Shown here piece by piece: positions 18,000-25,455 of a stretch of 64,000 bases of DNA. The position numbers and the translations under genes are program-made. How positions within the stretch are numbered: the first letter of the stretch is position 1; every line of letters starts with the position of its first letter. The notes under the pieces are model-generated. The model saw nothing but the letters and a program-made list of their open reading frames with translations. It was not told where the DNA came from and searched no databases. The stretch comes from Nitrospira defluvii (GTDB lineage Bacteria; Nitrospirota; Nitrospiria; Nitrospirales; Nitrospiraceae), in NCBI GenBank assembly GCA_011525625.1, contig WYAX01000020.1, forward strand, positions 62,001 through 126,000, written 5' to 3'.

Positions 18000-18353
18000 C
18001 TACGGCTCAATCTGTGAGCCGTTTTGGGGGGACTGTCTACCGCTCTCCGTATCTCCCCGATCGGGTGCCTGCTTCGATCCTGATTGCCCTGGTAGGGCCG
18101 TCACACGTTGACTGTACTTTCGCTCCTTCGTGCCATACAGCAGATTCGGAGGTGGGCTATACCGATTCTTCAAGATCACCGGATCGAGCACCTCCCCGCA
18201 GATGGTGCAGTGCCATGCGGTAATGTCGATTTGACCGGTATCGTCCAGCAAATCGATGTACTGTTGCGTCAAAAGTAACCCCCCGCATCGAGGACAACGA
18301 TGATTGTCCTGCTGCGGAGGAGTATATGGCTCCGGCGTCCCATGTGTGTCCAT
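18000..18353 (-). CDS. Zinc-ribbon protein, paralogue A
   Basis: A 117-residue protein with a four-cysteine zinc ribbon: [10 protein letters not shown] near residues 19-27 and [10 protein letters not shown] near residues 50-57. The pattern CxRCGGL, about 27 residues, CxxCGxxxDPVIxxNR is shared with the 98-residue protein encoded at 22168-22464, so the two are paralogues at the two ends of the same gene block. The C-terminal tail is polar and low in complexity. The function is unknown; nucleic-acid or protein binding is plausible. Confidence 0.75.
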   Translation of the reverse strand: MDTHGTPEPYTPPQQDNHRCPRCGGLLLTQQYIDLLDDTGQIDITAWHCTICGEVLDPVILKNRYSPPPNLLYGTKERKYSQRVTALPGQSGSKQAPDRGDTESGRQSPQNGSQIEP

Positions 18354-18444
18354 TGGAACCCCCGACTTCCAGAAAATTGAACGGCCTTCCCCGCACTGTC
18401 ACCTCTGTCATGGAGGTGCGCCATACCTCGCGCCCACGCACACC

Positions 18445-18576
18445 CTAGCTGACACGAGCCCGATTCTTCCCCTGGCTCGGTACGACGGCGTAGGCCCGTT
18501 GCCTCCGGCTCATGAATGCGGCCGCTGCCACGCTCACCGCGACCAGTGCGATCCCTACGACGATCAGTTGCCCCAC
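18445..18576 (-). CDS. 43-residue single-span membrane peptide
   Basis: A GTG-initiated frame of 43 residues with AAGGGGGAGC directly upstream. Residues 2-21 form one membrane helix ([18 protein letters not shown]), followed by a positively charged tail (SRRQRAY, KNRAR) that would stay in the cytoplasm. It lies in the same direction as its neighbours, between the SUMF1-type gene and the zinc-ribbon gene. I do not recognise a family. Confidence 0.55.
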   Translation of the reverse strand: MGQLIVVGIALVAVSVAAAAFMSRRQRAYAVVPSQGKNRARVS

Positions 18577-18757
18577 GTGCTCCCCCTTACTGCGAGTCCT
18601 GTTATTTCGAGCCTCGCGCCACTCCGTCAGATGGTTCGCTGAGGGGACAGGTTCCTCCGAAGGAAGAACCCATCCGCCTCAACGGGAGGCCGCGTGCGGA
18701 GTCGCGGTACCTCCAAAATCGTGACCACTTCCATCGAGCCCACCGACTACGACACGG

Positions 18758-19618
18758 TTACTTTGCCGGCTCTTGTGCCGTATGATCCTGACCCTGCCCC
18801 TCCAGGCTGCGCACACAACGGAAGCCGGTGCCATGGGTCTGCAACGCGAATCCACCTCTCCCGCGCGCCGTCGCCGTGATGTCGGCCAGAGGACTGTGCC
18901 AGGATCCTCCTCGGATCACCCGCACGATGCCCTTCTCCGGCCCTTGTGGATTCGCCGTCGGAGCATTCGCGTAATAGTCGGGGTCGTACCAGTCCTGCAC
19001 CCACTCGCGAGCATTACCGGACATATCCTTGATGCCATAGGGAGAGTCACCTCCCGGCAGCGACCCGACGGCATAGAGCGTCTTTTCGTTGACCCACTCC
19101 CGGTCGAAGTTCGCACGGGTCGTCGATGCTTCGTCATTGCCCCATGGGAATGTCCGGCCGTCAGTCCCACGTGCCGCCTTTTCCCATTCCGCCTCAGTCG
19201 GCAAACGCTTTTTCGCCCATGCGCAGTAGGCCTTGGCGTCGTACCAGGTCACCTGCACCACCGGGAGTTGCTCGATTCCCTTCGCCGACACCAGCGCACC
19301 GGTGCCATAAGGGTTCGGCGGATTCCGGTGGCCGGTCGTGGCGACAAAGGCCAGGTACCGTTCATTGGTCACCTCCACCTGATCGATCGCAAAGGCATCG
19401 ACATGAACCTTACGTTGCGGCCACTCGTCAGCTCGCCCCTTCGGACTCTGCGTACCCATGAGGAATGATCCTGCGGGAATCGTGATCATGGGCACGAGAT
19501 CCAGCTCCTTGACGGGCGGCGCCGCCAACGCGGGGCTCAGGGCGAGCGTTAAGGCGGCCGTTGCGAAGAGACCCACCGCACTCCACCTGGTCCCTCTCTT
19601 GCTCAAACCTTGTGTCAT
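18758..19618 (-). CDS. Exported formylglycine-generating-enzyme-fold protein A
   Basis: A 286-residue protein with a signal peptide (VGLFATAALTLALSPALAA) and a SUMF1 domain: ITIPAGSFLMGTQ, YDAKAYCAWAKKRLPTEAEWEKAARG, GNAREWVQDWYDPDYY, VIRGGSW and a C-terminal GFRCVRS. The active-site cysteine pair of true sulfatase-modifying enzymes is not evident, so a binding or structural role is more likely. The start overlaps the stop of the SmbP-like gene by four bases. It is one of three paralogues here and lacks the C-terminal helical tail of the other two. Confidence 0.85.
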   Translation of the reverse strand: MTQGLSKRGTRWSAVGLFATAALTLALSPALAAPPVKELDLVPMITIPAGSFLMGTQSPKGRADEWPQRKVHVDAFAIDQVEVTNERYLAFVATTGHRNPPNPYGTGALVSAKGIEQLPVVQVTWYDAKAYCAWAKKRLPTEAEWEKAARGTDGRTFPWGNDEASTTRANFDREWVNEKTLYAVGSLPGGDSPYGIKDMSGNAREWVQDWYDPDYYANAPTANPQGPEKGIVRVIRGGSWHSPLADITATARGRGGFALQTHGTGFRCVRSLEGQGQDHTAQEPAK

Positions 19619-19983
19619 CGCTTCTGCTCCTTGCTCCCCGCGATCGCCTGTTCCGTGTGTATGCTGATCTGTCCGACCAGGCGCTTCACAGCACCTGCAT
19701 CGCCACGGTCGGCGGCCTCCTGCGCCTGGGTCACGAGGGTTCTTGCTTCATGCAAGTGTTGTTCGATTTGTGCCTGCAGATCGGGCGACGCCACGGTCCC
19801 GCCGAGGGCCGCACGGTGATAGACCTCCCAGGCATGGTCCACGCTATGTTCCGCCTCATGCACAAGCTGCACGTGTTCTGGATGGGTAAGGCGACTGGTA
19901 TCGATCGGGCCGGCCTGTGCCGCCATCGACCACAGTGACACCGCGAACCCGCCGACCAGCGTGATCATCATCCTGTTCGTCAT
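19615..19983 (-). CDS. Exported His-rich helical protein, SmbP-like
   Basis: A 122-residue protein with a signal peptide (ITLVGGFAVSLWSMAAQA). The mature part is helical with regularly placed histidines and acids (HPEHVQLVHEAEHSVDHAWEVYH, QIEQHLHEARTLV). This resembles the small metal-binding protein (SmbP) of nitrifying bacteria, a periplasmic helical bundle that binds divalent metals. The similarity is by pattern only. It is translationally coupled to the downstream SUMF1-type gene. Confidence 0.7.
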   Translation of the reverse strand: MTNRMMITLVGGFAVSLWSMAAQAGPIDTSRLTHPEHVQLVHEAEHSVDHAWEVYHRAALGGTVASPDLQAQIEQHLHEARTLVTQAQEAADRGDAGAVKRLVGQISIHTEQAIAGSKEQKR

Positions 19984-20036
19984 GACTCTGCCTCCATCGT
20001 GGACACCCAATGAGCGACTCCGTGCGCTCATCGCCA

Positions 20037-21095
20037 TTACCGTCGAGTCATCGACTGCTCGATCAAGGGCCGCAACTCGAGAAGCTCGACGTTGACCGGA
20101 TCCAGTGCCAGTCCCCGATCGACCGCTTGCAGGGCCTCGGCAAATCGTTCCCGCCCCATTTCCACCAACGCCGTGATGTACGTGTCCCGAATCCGTTGTT
20201 CCCAGTCGGGCGGCGAAGCCTTGGCGCAGCGGAATCCCAACCCGACGCCGTAGCTGTTGTTGAGCGGATGATTCCAGAACCGATGGGTGGATCGAATGGC
20301 TCCTTCCGGCGCGATCCAGGAACCGCCGCGAATGACGCGCTTTTCCCCGACCGTCAGTCGATCGACATAGGTGCCGGTGCCGCCGAGCCACAGCGGCTTT
20401 TCCGGACCGGTTGGATTCACCATCGTCTCCAGACGGCCGTAGTATTTAGGATCGTACCAGTCCGAGACCCATTCGAAAACATTGCCCGCCATGTTGTAGA
20501 CGCCGTAATAGCTCACCCCCTCCGGATGAGAGTCCACCGGCAGCGTCGCCTCGTGATGCCGATCATAGTTGGCCTTGCTGGAATCGAAATCGTTGCCCCA
20601 GGGGTAGAGGTTCCCGTTCGGTCCGCGAGCCGCCTTCTCCCACTCCGCCTCGGTCGGCAGACGCTTGCCGCGGAACTCGCAGTAGCTCTTGGCGTCGATC
20701 CAGTTCACCCCAACGACCGGCTGACGAGCCTTGTTCAAGCGGGGATCGTCCCAGTACGCCGGCGCGGGGTGACCGGTGGCACGTATGAAGTCGCCATAGT
20801 CCTTGTTCGACACCTCGTACTTGTCGATGAGGTAGGAATCCAAAAAGACCATATGGGCCGGCCCTTCGTCATGAAACGCCTCCGCGGACCAGGGCGTTTT
20901 CATCCGTTTGTCATAGGGGGTGAGTTTCCGCGTTGATTGTACGGACTCGCCCTTATCCAGTCCCATGAGGGAAGGCCCCTGACCGATGTAGACCATGTCA
21001 TTCGGTATGGCTGAGTCCTCTGCATGGGCGGCCGAAAGCGCGAGGATCGCGCCCACAACCAATCCAGCTCCCAGCACGTGTCTCATCCTGTTCAT
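20037..21095 (-). CDS. Exported formylglycine-generating-enzyme-fold protein B
   Basis: A 352-residue protein with a signal peptide (VLGAGLVVGAILALSAAHA) and a SUMF1 domain (YIGQGPSLMGLD, GKRLPTEAEWEKAARGPNG, YGVYNMAGNVFEWVSDWYDPKYY, VIRGGSWIAP, GLGFRCAKA). The catalytic cysteines are absent at the expected place (THRFWNHPLNN). A C-terminal tail of about 60 residues is helical and TPR-like (ERFAEALQAVDRGLALDP). The start at MNRMRHV has GAGGAGG upstream. It is a close paralogue of the next gene upstream. Confidence 0.85.
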   Translation of the reverse strand: MNRMRHVLGAGLVVGAILALSAAHAEDSAIPNDMVYIGQGPSLMGLDKGESVQSTRKLTPYDKRMKTPWSAEAFHDEGPAHMVFLDSYLIDKYEVSNKDYGDFIRATGHPAPAYWDDPRLNKARQPVVGVNWIDAKSYCEFRGKRLPTEAEWEKAARGPNGNLYPWGNDFDSSKANYDRHHEATLPVDSHPEGVSYYGVYNMAGNVFEWVSDWYDPKYYGRLETMVNPTGPEKPLWLGGTGTYVDRLTVGEKRVIRGGSWIAPEGAIRSTHRFWNHPLNNSYGVGLGFRCAKASPPDWEQRIRDTYITALVEMGRERFAEALQAVDRGLALDPVNVELLELRPLIEQSMTRR

Positions 21096-21160
21096 GCCGT
21101 ACCTCCTCGCCTGTCGGCGCGGCAGGGAGGCGGGTATTCCCGCCCCTCTGCAGTCACGCA

Positions 21161-22120
21161 TTACTTCTTCATGCTCTTCTTAATCAGCTCGCGGGTCGCT
21201 TGATACTCTTTGTTGTCCGGATCCGCAGCGAGTGCCTTCTCAATGGATGCCAGAGCGTCAGCATTCTTTTCCGCACCCATGCCGACGAGCGCCTGGATAA
21301 AGGCATCACGCCCGGCTTGAGCCGCTTCTTCCGACACCGCGTTGACCGACTTCGCGCAACGGAAGCCCAGGCCGACGCCGTAGGAGTTGTTCTCCGGTTG
21401 GTTCCAGAATCGATGACTGGTGTGCAGAGATGTTTCAGGAGCAAGCCAGGATCCGCCACGCAAGACTTTCACCGGGCCTTGATTGGCGAAGTTGTACCCT
21501 TTGTCTGCACCGCGCGGATTCAGCGCGTTACTGCTCCGGTAGTATTTCGGATCGTACCAATCGTCCACCCACTCGAAGACGTTCCCCGCCATGTTGTAGA
21601 CGCCATATCCACTGACGCCCTCGGGATACGAGTCGACCGGCATGGTGCGACCCACGTTTTGTCCGTAGTTCGCCCTCTTCGGATCGAGGTGATGACCCCA
21701 GGGATAGTGGTTGTCGCCTTCCGGTCCCTTGGCCGCTTTTTCCCACTCCGCCTCAGTGGGCAATCGCTTGCCATCCCACTTGCAGAAGGCGTTGGCATCA
21801 GTCCAGCTCACTCCCACCACCGGCTGCTCTGGCTTGCTGAGACGCGGATCGTCCCAGTAGGCCGGGGCCGGATGGCCGGTCGCCCGCATGAATTCCTTGT
21901 ATCGCGCATTCGACGCTTCGAATTTGTCGATGAGGTACGCGTCCAACACGACTTGATGTCGAGTCTCGTCCGCATGCTCGTTGCTGCCCATGGTGAATTC
22001 ACCCTTGGGAATGAGCACCATATCCTTCTCGCCCGCCGACTCGGCCGCGCCCGACACCGTCGCCGCGCCCGCCAATAACACCACCGCTATGCCCACCTGA
22101 ATAGTTGTTTGTCTCCGCAT
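21161..22120 (-). CDS. Exported formylglycine-generating-enzyme-fold protein C
   Basis: A 319-residue protein with a signal peptide (IQVGIAVVLLAGAATVSGAA), a SUMF1 domain (VLIPKGEFTMGSNEHADE, GKRLPTEAEWEKAAKGPEG, YGVYNMAGNVFEWVDDWYDPKYY, GLGFRCAKS) and the same TPR-like tail as paralogue B (KNADALASIEKALAADPDN). The region that should hold the catalytic cysteines reads TSHRFWNQPEN. The start has AAGGAGGG upstream. It is the second gene behind the operator-rich promoter region. Confidence 0.85.
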   Translation of the reverse strand: MRRQTTIQVGIAVVLLAGAATVSGAAESAGEKDMVLIPKGEFTMGSNEHADETRHQVVLDAYLIDKFEASNARYKEFMRATGHPAPAYWDDPRLSKPEQPVVGVSWTDANAFCKWDGKRLPTEAEWEKAAKGPEGDNHYPWGHHLDPKRANYGQNVGRTMPVDSYPEGVSGYGVYNMAGNVFEWVDDWYDPKYYRSSNALNPRGADKGYNFANQGPVKVLRGGSWLAPETSLHTSHRFWNQPENNSYGVGLGFRCAKSVNAVSEEAAQAGRDAFIQALVGMGAEKNADALASIEKALAADPDNKEYQATRELIKKSMKK

Positions 22121-22167
22121 GTCACCCTCCTTGATTAGATCGCCCATAACGTTCTTTATGCTGGCCG

Positions 22168-22464
22168 CTACGCAGACACCTGCGCCTGAGAACCCGGACC
22201 GACGGACTTCAGCTCTCGAGCAACAACAGCCGATTGCTGGAGATGACGATTCAACCGAATGACCGGATCGACGATGTCACCGCACTGCACACAGCGAAGA
22301 GTGGAACAGTCGAGCGAGCCTGAGCCGTTGAGAAGGTCGGTACAGAAGTCAGGCACCATGAGCCCTCCGCACCGCATGCAGCTCGACTCGTGCCGGAAGT
22401 TCAAAAACTCAACTCGTGCCCCTCTTCGTTGTTCGCTTTTCTGATGTGTGTGTTGTGTTGCCAT
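22168..22464 (-). CDS. Zinc-ribbon protein, paralogue B
   Basis: A 98-residue protein with a four-cysteine zinc ribbon (SCMRCGGLMVP and RCVQCGDIVDPVIRLNR) that is paralogous to the protein encoded at 18000-18353. It is the first gene leftward from the divergent regulatory region; its start lies 20 bases from the nearest operator copy and is preceded by AGGAGTC. As first gene of the array it may be a co-regulator or a marker of the same stress response; the function is unknown. Confidence 0.78.
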   Translation of the reverse strand: MATQHTHQKSEQRRGARVEFLNFRHESSCMRCGGLMVPDFCTDLLNGSGSLDCSTLRCVQCGDIVDPVIRLNRHLQQSAVVARELKSVGPGSQAQVSA

Positions 22465-22483
22465 GGTGACTCCTGACTATTTG

Positions 22484-22578
22484 TGTCCAATGTTTGCAAC
22501 GACTATGTCCAATGTTTACACCCTACATGTCCAATGTGTCAAGTGTTTTATTTAGAAATATTTGACAAACATTGGACA
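22484..22578. promoter_or_regulatory. Operator cluster: three 22-bp-spaced repeats and one inverted copy
   Basis: Three direct copies of TGTCCAATGTTT lie at 22484-22495, 22506-22517 and 22528-22539 (the third ends GTGT), at an exact 22-bp period, equal to two helical turns. A fourth copy in inverted orientation (AAACATTGGACA) lies at 22567-22578. Every copy has the same orientation relative to the promoter it faces. Proposed binding site of the MerR/B12 regulator encoded next to it. Confidence 0.8.
22513..22542 (-). promoter_or_regulatory. Leftward promoter of the minus-strand array
   Basis: On the minus strand a consensus -35 TTGACA (22537-22542) is followed by an 18-bp spacer and a weaker -10 TAAACA (22513-22518). 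The third operator copy fills most of the spacer and the second overlaps the -10, so bound regulator would occlude RNA polymerase. Confidence 0.55.
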
Positions 22579-22590
22579 TGAAACTATACT
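22562..22590 (+). promoter_or_regulatory. Rightward promoter of the MerR-type regulator gene
   Basis: A -35 TTGACA (22562-22567), a 17-bp spacer and a -10 TATACT (22585-22590) give a near-perfect vegetative promoter. The inverted operator copy (22567-22578) begins at the last base of the -35 and covers most of the spacer, implying autorepression. Confidence 0.75.
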
Positions 22591-22603
22591 CAGAAAAAAG
22601 CCA

Positions 22604-23521
22604 ATGAATACCCACAGAATTCATAGGGTTGCAAAGCTCACCGGCCTAAGCCGTGACGTCATTCGTGTGTGGGAGCGTCGGTTTGACCTACTCAAACCGA
22701 CCAGAGGAGCAAACCGGTATCGCAATTATTCGGATGAGGACGTGGCGCTGCTGCGGTATCTCAAGCAACAGCTGGATGCCGGGGCTTCCATCGGGGATCT
22801 CGCCAAGGTTGGACGCGAAGAGCTGATCGGCCGCATGCGGGCCGCGGCGCCGCGGACGGCGATCGTCGACAACACATTCGACCGATTGTTGCGCGAACTC
22901 CTCATCGCGCTGGAACCACTCGATCGGGTGACGTTTGAAAAGCGATTGAACGGTGCCGTGGCCGTCGTACCGTTTGAAGAGGCCTTACACGGCATCCTGC
23001 TGCCCCTTCAGGAACGCGTCGGTCAATTGTGGCACACGGGCCGCATCAGCGTGGCCGTCGAGCACTATGTGACCAGCCAGATCAAACAAAAACTCTATGC
23101 GGCCATGAACCAGCTGCCGGTCGCCGAATTCGGCGCCACCGTGGTCGTGGCCTGTCCGCCCGGCGAGGAACACGACCTGGCGGCATTGGCAGTCGCGTAT
23201 CGCTGCCGTGTCCGCGGCTGCCGCGTCTATTATCTCGGCGCCAACGTCCCGATCCTCTCTCTCAGCAATCTCTGCCGCGAAGTCACACCGGACCTGACCA
23301 TTCTCTCCTGCACCATCGCACTCCCAGATTCGCTGGCCATCGAGCTGATTCAATCGCTGGCTCAAGAGGTGTTACCGCTGTCCAATGTCCTGGCCGGCGG
23401 CCAGGGGGCGCTGGCCATGCGGCGCCACTTCAACGGATACAATATCGACGTGCTAGAGACCTTCGGCGAGCTCGACGAAAAGTTGGAGCAATTCACCCGG
23501 CGCTTTCCGATCCCAGGCTGA
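22604..23521 (+). CDS. MerR-type regulator with cobalamin-binding domains (CarH/LitR-like)
   Basis: A 305-residue regulator. Residues 1-70 form a MerR winged helix (HRIHRVAKLTGLSRDVIRVWERR). Residues about 90-165 form the helical cap with W143 followed by nine residues and E153-H154, the Wx9EH signature of adenosylcobalamin photoreceptors. Residues 175-300 are a B12-binding Rossmann domain with H190 in GEEHDLAAL as the likely lower axial ligand; the usual glycine three residues later is alanine. CarH-type proteins repress as B12-bound tetramers in the dark and release DNA in light. The ATG at 22604 is chosen; a TTG 42 bases upstream lies inside the -35 box. Confidence 0.88.
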   Translation: MNTHRIHRVAKLTGLSRDVIRVWERRFDLLKPTRGANRYRNYSDEDVALLRYLKQQLDAGASIGDLAKVGREELIGRMRAAAPRTAIVDNTFDRLLRELLIALEPLDRVTFEKRLNGAVAVVPFEEALHGILLPLQERVGQLWHTGRISVAVEHYVTSQIKQKLYAAMNQLPVAEFGATVVVACPPGEEHDLAALAVAYRCRVRGCRVYYLGANVPILSLSNLCREVTPDLTILSCTIALPDSLAIELIQSLAQEVLPLSNVLAGGQGALAMRRHFNGYNIDVLETFGELDEKLEQFTRRFPIPG

Positions 23522-23537
23522 CGAAGGGTCGGTCGAG

Positions 23538-23939
23538 ATGATTCCATACCCACTCACCGTGTTCTACGACGGGGCTTGCCCTCTGTGCAGTCGCGAGATG
23601 GCGTTGATGAAACGCCTCGACAGTCACCACCGACTCAGACTCTGTGATTTCTCCGCGCCCGGTTATGATGCTGAATCGACGGGCCTCGACCCAGCCCGTC
23701 TTGGTGCAGTGCTTCACGCGCAATGGGAAGACGGAACGATCATCACCGGTGTGGAGGTCTTCCGCGCCGTCTGGCAATCAGTCGGCCTGGGCCTCCTGGC
23801 TCGCGTGAGCCGGCTCCCGGTGATCGACCCGCTATTGATTCGGGGCTATGCGTGGTTCGCGAGGAACCGGCTGTGGCTGACGGGACGCAAGACCTGCACT
23901 TCGGAAACGTGTCGAACAGCCGCGACACCGCAGAGGTGA
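23538..23939 (+). CDS. DCC-family thiol-disulfide oxidoreductase-like protein (DUF393)
   Basis: A 133-residue protein with the DCC-family start VFYDGACPLCSREM, including the CxxC motif near residues 14-17, and the later block VEVFRAVWQSVGLGLLARVSRLPVID. Members are thought to have a thioredoxin-like fold. It follows the regulator gene by 16 bases on the same strand and is probably cotranscribed. DUF393 genes recur in light-inducible clusters of other bacteria, which fits this position. Confidence 0.85.
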   Translation: MIPYPLTVFYDGACPLCSREMALMKRLDSHHRLRLCDFSAPGYDAESTGLDPARLGAVLHAQWEDGTIITGVEVFRAVWQSVGLGLLARVSRLPVIDPLLIRGYAWFARNRLWLTGRKTCTSETCRTAATPQR

Positions 23940-23995
23940 ACACGACACCGGCTCCATATCCGATGCTCCGCCTAGGATACCGGAACCGACTCAAT

Positions 23996-24382
23996 TCAGA
24001 GAAGACGGACCAGGAACCGTTGCACCATCTCACCGTCGGGTGAGTGGCGGGCGACGGTGGTGGTCCGGATGTTCGCCCCTGCACTGAAATGCGGCATGAC
24101 AACCTGATCCAGATCCGCCTCGAGATCCTGATTCTGCTTTCGTTTCCATCCCAGCGTCATGGCCTTGATCAGCAGTTGCGAGTCTGAATGAAGCACGACC
24201 GACCGGGAAGAGCTGAGGACGTTGAGCGCTTCGATCGCGGCCATCGTTTCTCTGCGATTGTTTGTAGTCACCACACAGTAGCCGAATCCCTCTCTGCGAT
24301 GCGCACTATCCTGAATAATGTACGCCCACCCGCCGGCCTCCGGATTCCCGAGACCACTGCCCTCCGTAAAGATCGGAATCAC
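23996..24382 (-). CDS. RNase H-fold protein with altered active site
   Basis: A 128-residue protein clearly related to ribonuclease HI: FTEGSGLGNPEAGGWAYII, TTNNRRETMAAIEAL and LHSDSQLLIKAM. Of the four catalytic acids, the first is glutamate (FTEGS, not FTDGS), the second and third are present, and the fourth at the C-terminal end is missing (DGEMVQRFLVRLL). The protein is also about 25 residues shorter than typical RNase HI. It starts with GTG. It may bind hybrids without cutting, or be decaying. It is convergent with the DUF393 gene. Confidence 0.75.
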   Translation of the reverse strand: MIPIFTEGSGLGNPEAGGWAYIIQDSAHRREGFGYCVVTTNNRRETMAAIEALNVLSSSRSVVLHSDSQLLIKAMTLGWKRKQNQDLEADLDQVVMPHFSAGANIRTTTVARHSPDGEMVQRFLVRLL

Positions 24383-24766
24383 GCGTAACGAATCCGCATC
24401 CGTCCTTCCTCGCCGCCTCGTTCACCCGTCACGATCGGACCTCCTACGAGCCCACGAGAGCCTGGAGCCTAACAAAGGAGGATCGCCCGATTCATGGTGC
24501 GGGCCGGAAAATCCTCACGGTACGCATTGCACCGCACGACCTGGCCGATCCGCTGTCGGACAGATCCCACATCGCTCCAGACACCTTTGAATTTATTGGG
24601 AGAGAGTATTCCGACACGGTCTCCGAACGCCTGGGCATTTACCCAGTAAGGGACCCGTATCGACTACGTACTGACATTTAGGCAGCAGGTGGTACGATTA
24701 TCCGGAAGGCAAGTCCGGCCCCTGAACGACACCACTGAACAATCGACGCACCCAGTCAGTGACACC
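24383..24766. other. Intergenic stretch without recognised gene
   Basis: About 380 bases between the divergent RNase H-like and FliL-like genes. No frame here has a convincing start with Shine-Dalgarno or a recognisable product. Short dyads are present but none with a clear T-tract. A promoter for the FliL-like gene presumably lies here but no strong -35/-10 pair was seen. Confidence 0.4.
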
Positions 24767-25237
24767 ATGAACATGACCTTGCGCATTTCCCTCGCGCTGC
24801 TCTTCACCATCGCCTGCATCCTCTTGGTGGTCGGCTACCTGGGCGGGCTCTCCTCCCCAGACCTGATCCCGCGCACGCTTTCTCTGAGCAGCAAGCCTTC
24901 CTCCGAACCTTCACCAACATCGGCAGCCCTCACCATCAACCTCCCGGCCATTGTGGCCCCGGTGGATGACGGAACACGGTTCTATTATGTCCAGGCGAAC
25001 CTCGCCGTGGAGATCGACCGCGCGGCGACAGGCACACTCATCAGAGAGCGGCATGATCAGATCGATCGATACATCATGGAGATGCTTCACACCTATCCCG
25101 TTCAAGACTTGCGTGCGCCGGGTCAATCCGTCACATTGCGCGAGGATCTCAAGCGTACGGTAAACAGACTGTTGCCCAAGGGACAGGTTCGGAATGTCTA
25201 CATCACCAATTGGTTGATGACTCCGGTCGGATCCTGA
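24767..25237 (+). CDS. FliL-like membrane-anchored protein
   Basis: A 156-residue protein with an N-terminal membrane helix (ISLALLFTIACILLVVGYLGGL), a Pro/Ser linker, and a domain with FYYVQANLAVEID, RHDQIDRYIMEML and a C-terminal VRNVYITNWLMTPVG. This architecture matches FliL, the protein around the flagellar stator, although no other flagellar gene is near. An ATG two codons later is an alternative start. It is the last chromosomal gene before the integrated element. Confidence 0.72.
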   Translation: MNMTLRISLALLFTIACILLVVGYLGGLSSPDLIPRTLSLSSKPSSEPSPTSAALTINLPAIVAPVDDGTRFYYVQANLAVEIDRAATGTLIRERHDQIDRYIMEMLHTYPVQDLRAPGQSVTLREDLKRTVNRLLPKGQVRNVYITNWLMTPVGS

Positions 25238-25414
25238 TCCAACCGTTGTGGCACCATCGAGCCCTGCCTGACATCCCTGCACAGAGTATGGGGCGAGCAC
25301 CGCGACCGCACCGGCCTAGCCGAAGCGAAAAAACCTCTTGCCTCAAAGAGCGGATGGAGACCTGACGGTCGTTTATTGAGAAGTAGCGCGAAGAATGATG
25401 ACCGCTGAGGGGGG

Positions 25415-25432
25415 ATGGTGCCGAAGCCGGGA
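25415..25432. repeat. attL, left attachment repeat
   Basis: An 18-bp copy identical to the 3' end of the tRNA-Leu gene at 37126-37143, orphaned from any tRNA. It marks the left junction of the integrated element. Confidence 0.85.
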
Positions 25433-25455
25433 TACAGCAAGCAATACTGCTTTAA

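Noticed and set aside
18758-22120. Active sulfatase-modifying enzymes
   Set aside because: The catalytic cysteine positions are not filled and no sulfatase gene is present in the window.
22484-22539. Three regularly spaced repeats as a CRISPR-like array
   Set aside because: Repeats are 12 bp with 10-bp gaps, inside a divergent promoter and without cas genes. They are operators.
22562-22603. Longer MerR-type protein starting at TTG 22562
   Set aside because: The TTG is the first part of the -35 box TTGACA, and the added 14 residues do not resemble the family.
23379-23390. Fifth operator copy TGTCCAATGTCC inside the regulator gene
   Set aside because: It lies in conserved coding sequence, has no partner repeats or promoter, and is likely chance.
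24767-25237. FliL-like gene as evidence of a flagellar operon
   Set aside because: No other flagellar or motility gene occurs nearby, so only the domain similarity is reported.
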